NCBI RefSeq assembly: GCF_000298295.1
Contig: NZ_AMGM01000007.1
Location: 1 to 64,000, forward strand
Direction of reading: 5' to 3'
DNA length: 64,000 bases
DNA from: Cecembia lonarensis LW9
GTDB lineage: Bacteria; Bacteroidota; Bacteroidia; Cytophagales; Cyclobacteriaceae
Shown: piece by piece, positions 8,049 through 15,844 of the stretch
How the letters are laid out: every line of letters begins with the position of its first letter
How positions within the stretch are numbered: position 1 is the first letter of the stretch
The notes under the pieces: generated by a model
What the model was told of the DNA's origin: nothing
Databases searched by the model: none
Seen by the model: the letters and a program-made list of their open reading frames with translations, nothing else
Made by a program: the position numbers and the translations under genes

Positions 8049-9965
8049 ATGAGTTATATCCATTTTGACAAAACCCAGCTGATCAATTTAAATTATTCCC
8101 TGGATAGGGAAATCATCCGTACCAATAGAGGAGGATGCTATACCAGTACTACCATTATAGGATGTAACACCAGAAAATATCACGGACTCTTAGTTGCCCC
8201 TCAGCCCCAAATAGATGAACAGCTTCATGTGATGCTGTCCACCGTGCATGAAACAGTCATCCAAAGAGGAGCGAGCTTCAATCTGGGGATCAGTAAATTC
8301 CCGGGCAATTATTCCCCTAGAGGGCATAAATACCTAGAAGATTTCAGTTCTGAACCTATTCCCAAACTTACCTACAGGGTAGGTGGTGTGGTACTTCAAA
8401 AAGAAATTATTTTAGATACCAATCGTGACAGGGTAATGATCCGCTATACGTTGCTGGAAGCACATTCTCCTACCAAAATTCAGATCAAGCCATTTTTGGC
8501 CTTCAGAGGCTATCACCACCTGTGTAAGGCCAATGATCAGATCAATAAAGAATTTCAAAAAGTTCCTAATGGAGCCAAGTTTCAGCTTTATCCCCATTAC
8601 ACCCCTTTATACCTACAGCTATCCAAGAAAAATGTATTTGCCCCCATGCCAGAGTGGTACTATAACTTTGAGTATATCATGGAAAGAGAAAGGGGCTATG
8701 AATATCAAGAGGACTTATTCTATCCGGGTTATTTTGAATTTGATATTGACAAAGGAGAGTCCGTAATTTTTTCAGCGGGACTAATCGAAGCTGACCCAAG
8801 TACCCGACAGCGAGCTTTTGAAAAAGAACTGGCCCGGAGGGTCCCAAGAAATAATTTTGAAAACTGCCTGATTAATTCTGCCAGTCAGTTTATCCAAAAG
8901 AGAGACGGAAAAACCCACGTTATTGCAGGTTATCCTTGGTTTGGCTGGTGGGGTAGAGATACATTTATTGCTACTCCCGGCCTTACACTGACGCAAGGGG
9001 ATAAGGAAACCTTTTTGGCCATCATGGATACCATGGTAGCGGATCTTCACGGGCCATTATTCCCTAATGTTGGTAGTGGTGTAATGAGAAACCTTAGTTC
9101 TATGGATGCTTCACTTTGGTTTTTCTGGTCCTTGCAGCAATACATCGCATTCACAGGAGACAAAAAAACAGTTAAATCCCGGTATTTGGAAAAAATGAAA
9201 GGCATCATTGATGGGTATAGGCTGGGTACAGACTATAATATTCACATGCTGGAAAATGGGCTCATTTATGGGGGAGAAGAGGGACTGGCGCTGACTTGGA
9301 TGGATGCAGTCAACTCAGATGGTCCTGTAACACCTAGAATGGGCTGTCCTGTTGAAATCAACGCCCTTTGGTACAATGCCCTTTGTTTTTACCATGAATT
9401 GACTGGGGATGAAGAAGTTAAATCTACTGCTGATCGTGTCAAAAAAACTTTCAATGAGGTCTTTTGGGATGAAGAAAGGGGGTACCTAGCAGATTATGTA
9501 GATGGGTTTTATAAAGATTGGTCCGTTCGACCCAATATGATATTTGCAACCTCTCTTCCTCATTCCCCCTTGGAGGAAAGTCAAATGGATTCAATTTTGG
9601 AAATTGTCAGGTCTAAATTATTAACCAATAGAGGGTTGCGTTCCTTAGCACCGGATGATCCCGGGTATAAAGGCTATTACCATGGCAATCAATTTACACG
9701 AGATCAGGCATACCATAACGGAACAGTCTGGGTTTGGTTACTAGGGAATTTTGTGGAGGGTTATCTGAAGTTACATGGTAAATCCGGGAAACGCTTTGTC
9801 GAAAAAATCATAGAAAGCTTTGATGGAGTAATGACACAATATGGTGTTGGTACCGTTGCAGAGATTTACGACGGTGATCCTCCACATAGACCAAAAGGAG
9901 CCATTTCTCAGGCCTGGAGCATAGGAGAATTACTTCGAATCATGTATTTAGTGAAAAAAGTTTAA
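8049..9965 (+). CDS. Glycogen debranching enzyme (amylo-alpha-1,6-glucosidase family)
   Basis: Removes alpha-1,6 branches from glycogen-like glucan in the cytosol. The 638-aa protein has an N-terminal beta domain (about 1-250, with NTRKYHGLLVA near residue 38) and a C-terminal (alpha/alpha)6 barrel. The barrel contains GWWGRDTF around residues 298-305 and an acidic WMDAVNSDGPVTPRMG segment near 418, both characteristic of this debranching family. It is the first gene of a compact plus-strand operon: the next gene begins 10 nt after the stop and is a GT4 glycosyltransferase, then a GH57 enzyme. This grouping supports a role in storage alpha-glucan turnover. Confidence 0.9.
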   Translation: MSYIHFDKTQLINLNYSLDREIIRTNRGGCYTSTTIIGCNTRKYHGLLVAPQPQIDEQLHVMLSTVHETVIQRGASFNLGISKFPGNYSPRGHKYLEDFSSEPIPKLTYRVGGVVLQKEIILDTNRDRVMIRYTLLEAHSPTKIQIKPFLAFRGYHHLCKANDQINKEFQKVPNGAKFQLYPHYTPLYLQLSKKNVFAPMPEWYYNFEYIMERERGYEYQEDLFYPGYFEFDIDKGESVIFSAGLIEADPSTRQRAFEKELARRVPRNNFENCLINSASQFIQKRDGKTHVIAGYPWFGWWGRDTFIATPGLTLTQGDKETFLAIMDTMVADLHGPLFPNVGSGVMRNLSSMDASLWFFWSLQQYIAFTGDKKTVKSRYLEKMKGIIDGYRLGTDYNIHMLENGLIYGGEEGLALTWMDAVNSDGPVTPRMGCPVEINALWYNALCFYHELTGDEEVKSTADRVKKTFNEVFWDEERGYLADYVDGFYKDWSVRPNMIFATSLPHSPLEESQMDSILEIVRSKLLTNRGLRSLAPDDPGYKGYYHGNQFTRDQAYHNGTVWVWLLGNFVEGYLKLHGKSGKRFVEKIIESFDGVMTQYGVGTVAEIYDGDPPHRPKGAISQAWSIGELLRIMYLVKKV

Positions 9966-9975
9966 CTGTTTGTAT

Positions 9976-11265
9976 ATGAAGGTTTTAATGTTCGGGTGGG
10001 AGTTTCCCCCACATATTTCCGGAGGATTGGGGACAGCTTGCTATGGCTTGGTGAAGGGATTGGTTCACCACAAGCAGGACATCATTTTTGTGGTGCCCAA
10101 ACTTTGGGGGGATGAAGAGCCATTGGCGGACTTTGTCAATGCCAGCGATGTGGTGATTGACTATCGTGAACGGAAGTTTAAAAAGATTTGGAAAAACCTC
10201 ACCTACTTGGAGGTCAGCAGTTTTTTGGTTCCTTACCTAGGCCCGGAAGAGTTTAAAAAATATACGGACTATACTTTACATGATAGGACTGATGTAGATG
10301 AAAGTGTTTTCTCCAATAAGTTTGAGTTTAGCGGAAAATATGGGAAAGATCTGATTAAAGAGGTTTCGCGTTATGCTTTAGTAGCTGCTCAAATTGCCAA
10401 GTCCAAGGATCACGATCTCATTCATGCCCACGATTGGTTGGCCTATCCTGCGGGCATTGCGGCAAAGGAAATATCAGGGAAGCCATTTATAGCACATATT
10501 CATGCCACACAGTTTGACCGGGCCGGGGAAGGCGGAGGACAAGGTCCTGTTTATGAAATAGAAAAGGCAGGATTGCTGGCAGCTGACCATATCTTGGCAG
10601 TAAGTCACCTGACGAAAAAAGTGGTGATAGAAAAATATGGCGTAGATCCTAATAAAGTCAGTGTCTTACATAATGCGGTTTTGGATGCAAGTATCATTCA
10701 ATCCTCGGTCAGAAAAAATGTACCTGAAAAAATTGTAACATTTTTGGGAAGAATTACTTTTCAGAAAGGACCTGAATATTTTGTAGAAGCTGCCAAAAAA
10801 GTAATCGATAGGGATCCCAATGTCAGGTTTGTAATGGCAGGCAGTGGTGATTTGCTGAACAGGATGGTAGAACGTGTAGCAGAATTGGGCATGGGGACCA
10901 AGTTTCACTTTACAGGATTTTTAAAAGGGAAAGACGTGGATGACATGTATGCGATATCAGATGTGTACGTGATGCCTTCCGTATCCGAACCTTTTGGTAT
11001 TGCTCCCTTAGAGGCGGTAAGGCATAATACCCCGGTGATCATCTCTAAGCAGTCAGGCGTGGCTGAGGTGCTCAGGAATGCCATTAAAATTGATTTTTGG
11101 GATGTGGACGCCATGGCCGATGCCATATTTGGGCTTTTGCATTATCACAGTATTTCCAAAATGTTTAAGGAACTTGGCAGTGAGGAACTGAAAAAATTGA
11201 AATGGGAGCATGTTGCTGCCAAACTAGTTACTGTTTACGAAAAATTACACCAAGAACAACCATGA
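9976..11265 (+). CDS. GT4 glycosyltransferase, glycogen/alpha-glucan synthase-like
   Basis: A retaining GT-B glycosyltransferase of 429 aa that transfers a sugar from a nucleotide-sugar donor. The N-terminus (KVLMFGWEFPPHISGGLG) is the starch/glycogen-synthase-like acceptor loop, HAHDWL lies near residue 153, and the C-terminal donor domain has GRITFQKGPEYF and the EX7E motif SEPFGIAPLEA (about 336-346). I use the ATG at 9976; a TTG two codons earlier is less likely. Its stop codon overlaps the next ATG (ATGA). With a debranching enzyme before it and a GH57 enzyme after it, elongation or remodelling of an alpha-1,4-glucan is the best guess. The donor (ADP- or UDP-glucose) cannot be told from sequence. 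Confidence 0.88.
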   Translation: MKVLMFGWEFPPHISGGLGTACYGLVKGLVHHKQDIIFVVPKLWGDEEPLADFVNASDVVIDYRERKFKKIWKNLTYLEVSSFLVPYLGPEEFKKYTDYTLHDRTDVDESVFSNKFEFSGKYGKDLIKEVSRYALVAAQIAKSKDHDLIHAHDWLAYPAGIAAKEISGKPFIAHIHATQFDRAGEGGGQGPVYEIEKAGLLAADHILAVSHLTKKVVIEKYGVDPNKVSVLHNAVLDASIIQSSVRKNVPEKIVTFLGRITFQKGPEYFVEAAKKVIDRDPNVRFVMAGSGDLLNRMVERVAELGMGTKFHFTGFLKGKDVDDMYAISDVYVMPSVSEPFGIAPLEAVRHNTPVIISKQSGVAEVLRNAIKIDFWDVDAMADAIFGLLHYHSISKMFKELGSEELKKLKWEHVAAKLVTVYEKLHQEQP

Positions 11266-12476
11266 GAACCATTTGCTTTTACTTTCAGGTACACCAACCA
11301 TTCAGGATAAAACCTTATCGTTTTTTTGATATAGGAGAAGACCATTACTATTGGGATGATTATTCCAACAGAAGCATCATTCGAAAAGTGGCCCAAAAAT
11401 GCTACCTTCCTATGAATGAATTGCTTTTGGAATTGATAAGACGTTACAATGGTAAATTCAAGGTTACTTTTTCCATTTCCGGCGTGTGTTTGGATCAATT
11501 TGAACTCTATGCCCCGGATGTGTTGGAAAGCTTCCAAAGGTTGGTTGCCACCGGTCATGTTGAACTCTTGAGTGAGACAGATGCCCATGCATTGTGTTCT
11601 CTCGCCAACAAGGAGGAGTTTGTGAGGATGGTAGAAAGTCACAAAGAAAAGATCAAAAGACTCTTTAATGGTTATGAACCCAAAGTCTTTAGGAATACAG
11701 AGTTGATTTACTCTGATAAAATCGGTGCTATGGTAGCGGAAATGGGATTTGAAGCCATGCTTACTGAAGGTGCCAAGCATATTTTGGGCTGGAAAAGCCC
11801 AAATTTTGTTTATCAAAATTCAGTTGATCCCAATCTCAGAATCCTCCTTAAGAATTTTCAACTCAGCGATGATATTGCTTTCAGGTTCAGTAATAAAACC
11901 TGGTCAGATTACCCATTGACTACCGAAAAATTTGTGAATTGGATCAACGCGATCCCTCAGGAACAAGAGGTTTTAAATCTTTTCATGGATTATGAAACTT
12001 TCGGGGAGCATCAGTGGGCAGAAACAGGAATATTTGAATTTATGAGGAGCTTGCCAGAGGCAGTTTTCCGTTATACTAATTTCAGTTTTAGTACCACCAC
12101 TGAGGCGGCAAGAAACGCTAAGCCTATAGCGAAAATACAGGTTCCTACCCCTATTTCATGGGCGGACGAAGAGCGCGACCTTACTGCATGGCTGGGCAAT
12201 GATCTCCAAAATGAAGCCTTTACCAAACTGTATGAGCTTGAGGCACAGGTTCAGAAAATTGATGATCCGGATATCATAAGGGATTGGAAATACTTACAGA
12301 CTTCTGATCATTTTTATTACATGTGTACCAAGTTCTTCTCTGACGGAGCAGTACACTCCTATTTCAGCCACTATGATACACCATACGATGCATTCATAAA
12401 TTATATGAATGTATTGAGTGACTTTATACTTAGGGTGAAAAACAAGTTGAAAGCTTTGGAAGCTGTTGATAAATAA
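11262..12476 (+). CDS. GH57 family glycoside hydrolase (alpha-amylase/branching type)
   Basis: A retaining GH57 enzyme acting on alpha-glucans; the family includes alpha-amylases, 4-alpha-glucanotransferases and branching enzymes. The 404-aa protein starts MRTICFYFQVHQP, with the family HQP at residues 11-13. The nucleophile is E147 in FRNTEL and the acid is D243 in MDYETFGEHQW. I start it at the ATG at 11262, which overlaps the stop of the upstream gene; longer upstream reading would run into that gene. The operon position with a debranching enzyme and a GT4 synthase suggests glycogen synthesis or mobilisation. Which GH57 activity it has is not decided here. Confidence 0.9.
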   Translation: MRTICFYFQVHQPFRIKPYRFFDIGEDHYYWDDYSNRSIIRKVAQKCYLPMNELLLELIRRYNGKFKVTFSISGVCLDQFELYAPDVLESFQRLVATGHVELLSETDAHALCSLANKEEFVRMVESHKEKIKRLFNGYEPKVFRNTELIYSDKIGAMVAEMGFEAMLTEGAKHILGWKSPNFVYQNSVDPNLRILLKNFQLSDDIAFRFSNKTWSDYPLTTEKFVNWINAIPQEQEVLNLFMDYETFGEHQWAETGIFEFMRSLPEAVFRYTNFSFSTTTEAARNAKPIAKIQVPTPISWADEERDLTAWLGNDLQNEAFTKLYELEAQVQKIDDPDIIRDWKYLQTSDHFYYMCTKFFSDGAVHSYFSHYDTPYDAFINYMNVLSDFILRVKNKLKALEAVDK

Positions 12477-12483
12477 AATAACC

Positions 12484-12990
12484 ATGAAAACACTCATTAT
12501 TCCTGTCCTAATGTTGCTTTTGGCTTGTGAGGCTAAGGTTTCAGACCAGATGGCTGCTGCAGGACCAGAAGAAGACTTTATTGTGCGATATGACAGGCCA
12601 GATGCCAGTATCCTAAGAGGAGTATATATTCCTGAGGGGAAGGAATATTTTTATACTTCTGGCTTGGTAGCACCTGTTAAAAATCCGGATGCCATACCCG
12701 GCACCTATCAAAGGTACGGAGACACCTATGAGCAGAGTATAGGAATTTTGGAAAGGATCAAAGAAACTATTGGAGAAGCAGGGTTTACCATGGGAGATGT
12801 GATTTTTTTGAGGGTTTATCTGGCCCCTGATAAAGAAGGCAATATTGACTGGAATGCCTGGTTTACAGCTTATGGGGAATATTTCAACAATGATCAAAAC
12901 CCAAACAAGGTGGCCCGCTCTACTTTGGCTGTTTATGCCTTGGCAAATCCTGATTTGTTGATTGAAATTGAGGCGGTTGCTGCCAGGTAG
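12484..12990 (+). CDS. RidA/YjgF-family lipoprotein
   Basis: RidA-family proteins deaminate reactive enamine/imine intermediates or bind small ligands, usually in the cytosol. This 168-aa member carries a lipoprotein signal (LLLLAC, cysteine about residue 15), so it is probably exported and lipid-anchored. The RidA core follows: YTSGLVAP, a TYEQSIGILERIKETI helix, and the C-terminal VARSTLAVYALA...IEIEAVAA signature with the conserved Arg. The start is the ATG at 12484, 7 nt after the GH57 stop, so it is co-transcribed with the alpha-glucan genes. An exported RidA in such an operon has no obvious explanation. Confidence 0.85.
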   Translation: MKTLIIPVLMLLLACEAKVSDQMAAAGPEEDFIVRYDRPDASILRGVYIPEGKEYFYTSGLVAPVKNPDAIPGTYQRYGDTYEQSIGILERIKETIGEAGFTMGDVIFLRVYLAPDKEGNIDWNAWFTAYGEYFNNDQNPNKVARSTLAVYALANPDLLIEIEAVAAR

Positions 12991-13007
12991 TTTCAAACAC
13001 ATTGAAA

Positions 13008-13466
13008 ATGAAAATCCGTGTACCCATTTTTCTGTTGACCTTACTTTGGCTCAGCTCATGCGCCTGTGATGGAGAAACCTTGTTCAAAGGGATCATGTGG
13101 AGCATGAATAAGTTAGCAGGGGATGGGTATTTCCCTTCCTCTAAAATCATGGCCATTGGTAACTTTGAAAGGGTGGAAGTGAACATGCAGAAAAGCTTCC
13201 ACGATGGCGTTCGGTACAATGAAGTGGAGTTACGCCTGATCAATGGAAGGGGGCCCCAGCTCCATGTAGGCGAAGAAATCATTGCCAGAAAAGTCGCTGA
13301 AATCTACGCTGTGGAATTCAGCAAAATCAATGAATATGATGCGGTGAAAATCACCTTTATTCAAACAGATCCTTTCAACCCGGACAATTTGGCCATGAGT
13401 GAATACCATTTCAGGGTAGAGGATTTGATTTCAGACCAAAACCCCAGCGATTATGGACTTCAATAA
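13008..13466 (+). CDS. Small lipoprotein of unknown function
   Basis: A 152-aa protein with lipobox LSSC at the end of a hydrophobic leader, then ACDGETLFKG. The mature part alternates beta-strand-like segments (FERVEVNMQKSF, YNEVELRLING) and ends in a charged tail. I do not recognise the family. The start is the ATG at 13008 rather than the TTG at 13002. It lies 17 nt after the RidA-like gene and its end overlaps the next gene by 14 nt, so the three are probably translated from one transcript. Confidence 0.7.
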   Translation: MKIRVPIFLLTLLWLSSCACDGETLFKGIMWSMNKLAGDGYFPSSKIMAIGNFERVEVNMQKSFHDGVRYNEVELRLINGRGPQLHVGEEIIARKVAEIYAVEFSKINEYDAVKITFIQTDPFNPDNLAMSEYHFRVEDLISDQNPSDYGLQ

Positions 13467-13725
13467 TGAATTCAAACACCCTCCAGTAAATACAGGAGAT
13501 TGGTTTTTAACCATCTTTATCGCCAATATTCCAATTTTAGGATTGGTCATGCTTATCGTTTGGGCCATTGATAAAAACGGCAATCCCAATAAAGCCAATT
13601 GGGCCAAAGCCAAGTTGCTTTGGTATGCAGTAGCTTTTGGCTTAGGGATTATCATCCTAATCTTAATGGGAATAGGAGCGGTTACAGGAATTTTTAATGG
13701 GGCCTTCGATGGCTTTGATTTCTAG
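13453..13725 (+). CDS. Small inner-membrane protein, two transmembrane segments
   Basis: A 90-aa protein with two hydrophobic helices: about residues 18-42 (LTIFIANIPILGLVMLIVWA) and 55-78, separated by a hydrophilic DKNGNPNKANWAKAK loop. It overlaps the preceding lipoprotein gene by 14 nt and ends 2 nt before a convergent gene. No function is recognised. The spacing pattern resembles small DUF4870-like or TM2-like proteins, but that is only a visual impression. Confidence 0.75.
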   Translation: MDFNNEFKHPPVNTGDWFLTIFIANIPILGLVMLIVWAIDKNGNPNKANWAKAKLLWYAVAFGLGIIILILMGIGAVTGIFNGAFDGFDF

Positions 13726-13727
13726 TT

Positions 13728-14408
13728 TTAAAGCAGGCCATTGCCGTTTTCTGTCTCTTCTATGGCTCTTGCTAAAAAATCATGGAAGGGTTTCATTTTT
13801 TTAAAATTGGCAATCGCTTTTTCCTTGAACTTGCCTGAATTGATTTCATCATCTGTTAAGGCGGTGGAAACGATAAAGCTTTTGAAGCGCAAAAGTTCTA
13901 TATGTGGGTGGTCAGCTTCATAACCTTTTGGCGAGGTTTTCAGCTGCTCGCCTTCCAGACCTCCAAAGGTTTTTTTGAATGCGGATTCTTCAAGAATCTC
14001 TAGCAAATCTTTACCAGAGTAGTCGATTTCCTGACGGATTTTTTTGAGTATATCCGCCGGAGGCATCCATATACCACCCGCTAGGAAGCTTTGTCCAGGT
14101 TGAATATGAAGGTAATAGCCTGGTCCATTTGATTTTTTTCCGCCCACTGAGAAATAGGCGGCAAAATTGGTCTTATAGGGATCTTTATTGGCCGAAAACC
14201 GAATGTCTCTATTTTGCCGGAATACGCAGTCCTTGGCTTTGAAAGTGGACATCCCAGGTTCCCAAAGACTGATGGATTTGAGCAAAAAATCCACATCTTC
14301 CAAAAACTCCATTCTTACCGATTGATACCAATCCCTATTCGCATCCATCCAATCTTTGTGGTTGTTTTCTGTAAGTGCAGAAAGGAAAGAAAGATAGTTT
14401 TTACTCAT
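13728..14408 (-). CDS. DUF2461 family protein
   Basis: A 226-aa cytosolic protein that matches the DUF2461 (TIGR02453) family by its opening: LSFLSALTENNHKDWMDANRDWY, where FL..L..NN.K.W...NR..Y is the hallmark. Further family-like stretches are VFRQNRDIRFSANKDPYKTNFAAY (KDPYKTNF is diagnostic) and GGIWMPPADILKKIRQEI. Biochemical role is unknown in the family. It is convergent with the small membrane protein (2 nt apart) and lies downstream of murF on the same strand, separated by 46 nt. Confidence 0.9.
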   Translation of the reverse strand: MSKNYLSFLSALTENNHKDWMDANRDWYQSVRMEFLEDVDFLLKSISLWEPGMSTFKAKDCVFRQNRDIRFSANKDPYKTNFAAYFSVGGKKSNGPGYYLHIQPGQSFLAGGIWMPPADILKKIRQEIDYSGKDLLEILEESAFKKTFGGLEGEQLKTSPKGYEADHPHIELLRFKSFIVSTALTDDEINSGKFKEKAIANFKKMKPFHDFLARAIEETENGNGLL

Positions 14409-14454
14409 CTTAATAATAATTCGAAAATACCCTGAATTGTTTTGCTTAAAGCTA

Positions 14455-15753
14455 CTAAATGAAATCCACCAAACCTTCCAGTTTCATTCCTCTACTGCCT
14501 TTGATCAGGATCATGTAATCTTCCAGTTTGGAATCTTGTAACCAATTTCGGAAGGAAAAAGGATCTGGGAAATAAAGCGATCTGAAAGGTGCTTTTTTTA
14601 AGGCTGCCTCGATATATTTTCCTGTAAAGCAGATTTTTTCAAAGTTGTATTGCCCAACCAGCTCTCCCAATTTGGCATGTTCTGCCTCTGTGGCATCGCC
14701 CAATTCATACATGTCTCCCAAAATGACCATTTTGTGCTTTTTCCCACTCATCTTTCCGAAGGTGTCAATGGCCACTTCCATACTGGATGGATTGGCATTA
14801 TAGGCGTCCAAGATGATCAGGTTGGACCTTTTTTCTACCAGCTGGGACCGCATATTGGATGGACGATAAGCTTCAATGGCCTTAACAGCCAAATGCATAG
14901 GGATACCAAAATATTTTCCAAGGGTCAATGCGGTGGCGATGTTGCCGAAATTGTAGGCTCCAATGAGTGAACTCAGGTGTACTTGTTCATCACCTTCTAC
15001 CCTGAATTTCACAAAGGGATCAGCGCCCAGAAATTCAACTTCGCAGAAATCCCCCTTTGCCGGATATAAAACCGGATTTTCAAAGCGCTTGGCCATATTG
15101 GACAAAATAGGGTCTTGAGAATTGATGAAAACTACCCCCTTTTTCTCTCTCAAATGCTGAAAGAGTTCTGTTTTGGTTTTCAGTACCCCCTCCGGTCCAC
15201 CCATGCCCTCGAGATGAGCTTTGCCAATGTTGGTGATAAATCCATGGGTAGGCTCAGCAATGTCGCAAAGCTCTTTGATATCTCCCTGCTTATTGGCTCC
15301 CATTTCAATTATCGCAATCTCCGTATCTTTTGGAATGGCCAATAGCGTCAAAGGTACCCCAATATGGTTATTGAGGTTCCCGACGGTGGCAGAAGTTCGG
15401 AATTTTTGCTTCAAAACCGCGTGTAAAAGCTCTTTTGAGGTAGTTTTGCCATTACTTCCTGTCAAGCCAATGATCGGAATGGTTAATTGCCTTCTGTGGT
15501 AATTGGCTAATTTTTGGAGTGCCAAAAGAACATCATCTACCAAGAAATACCTTGAATCTTCCTGAGGTATAACCCGTTCCTCATCTATCACTACCATGGA
15601 AGCCCCTGTTTCCAATGCTTGTGCAGCAAAGTCATTGGCATTGAAATTTGGCCCTTTAAGTGCAAAGAAAATATTATCTTTTTCTATTTTTCTGGTGTCA
15701 GTACTGACGCCTGTGGACTTTAAAAAAGCCAGGTATAAATCTTCAATTTTCAT
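14455..15753 (-). CDS. murF: UDP-N-acetylmuramoyl-tripeptide--D-alanyl-D-alanine ligase
   Basis: Adds D-Ala-D-Ala to UDP-MurNAc-tripeptide, the last cytosolic step of peptidoglycan precursor synthesis. The 432-aa sequence has the three Mur-ligase domains: an N-terminal substrate domain (DTRKIEKDNIFFALKG), the ATPase domain with P-loop GLTGSNGKTT at about 96-105, and a C-terminal domain with DAYNANPSSM and LGDMYELG, which favour MurF over MurC/D/E. I use ATG at 15753; the GTG two codons upstream is less likely. It is not in a dcw cluster here, as is usual for a solitary MurF in some Bacteroidota. Confidence 0.92.
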   Translation of the reverse strand: MKIEDLYLAFLKSTGVSTDTRKIEKDNIFFALKGPNFNANDFAAQALETGASMVVIDEERVIPQEDSRYFLVDDVLLALQKLANYHRRQLTIPIIGLTGSNGKTTSKELLHAVLKQKFRTSATVGNLNNHIGVPLTLLAIPKDTEIAIIEMGANKQGDIKELCDIAEPTHGFITNIGKAHLEGMGGPEGVLKTKTELFQHLREKKGVVFINSQDPILSNMAKRFENPVLYPAKGDFCEVEFLGADPFVKFRVEGDEQVHLSSLIGAYNFGNIATALTLGKYFGIPMHLAVKAIEAYRPSNMRSQLVEKRSNLIILDAYNANPSSMEVAIDTFGKMSGKKHKMVILGDMYELGDATEAEHAKLGELVGQYNFEKICFTGKYIEAALKKAPFRSLYFPDPFSFRNWLQDSKLEDYMILIKGSRGMKLEGLVDFI

Positions 15754-15844
15754 GATCACTCAATTAGCTGATAAAATTAAAGCTTTACAAAACATCTTAT
15801 ATCAAAATCAATCGTTTAATTTTAAGTGATCAATATGGCTACTC

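Noticed and set aside
11235-11816. 193-aa antisense open frame over the GH57 gene
   Set aside because: Opposite a gene with clear catalytic motifs and operon linkage; no signal of coding.
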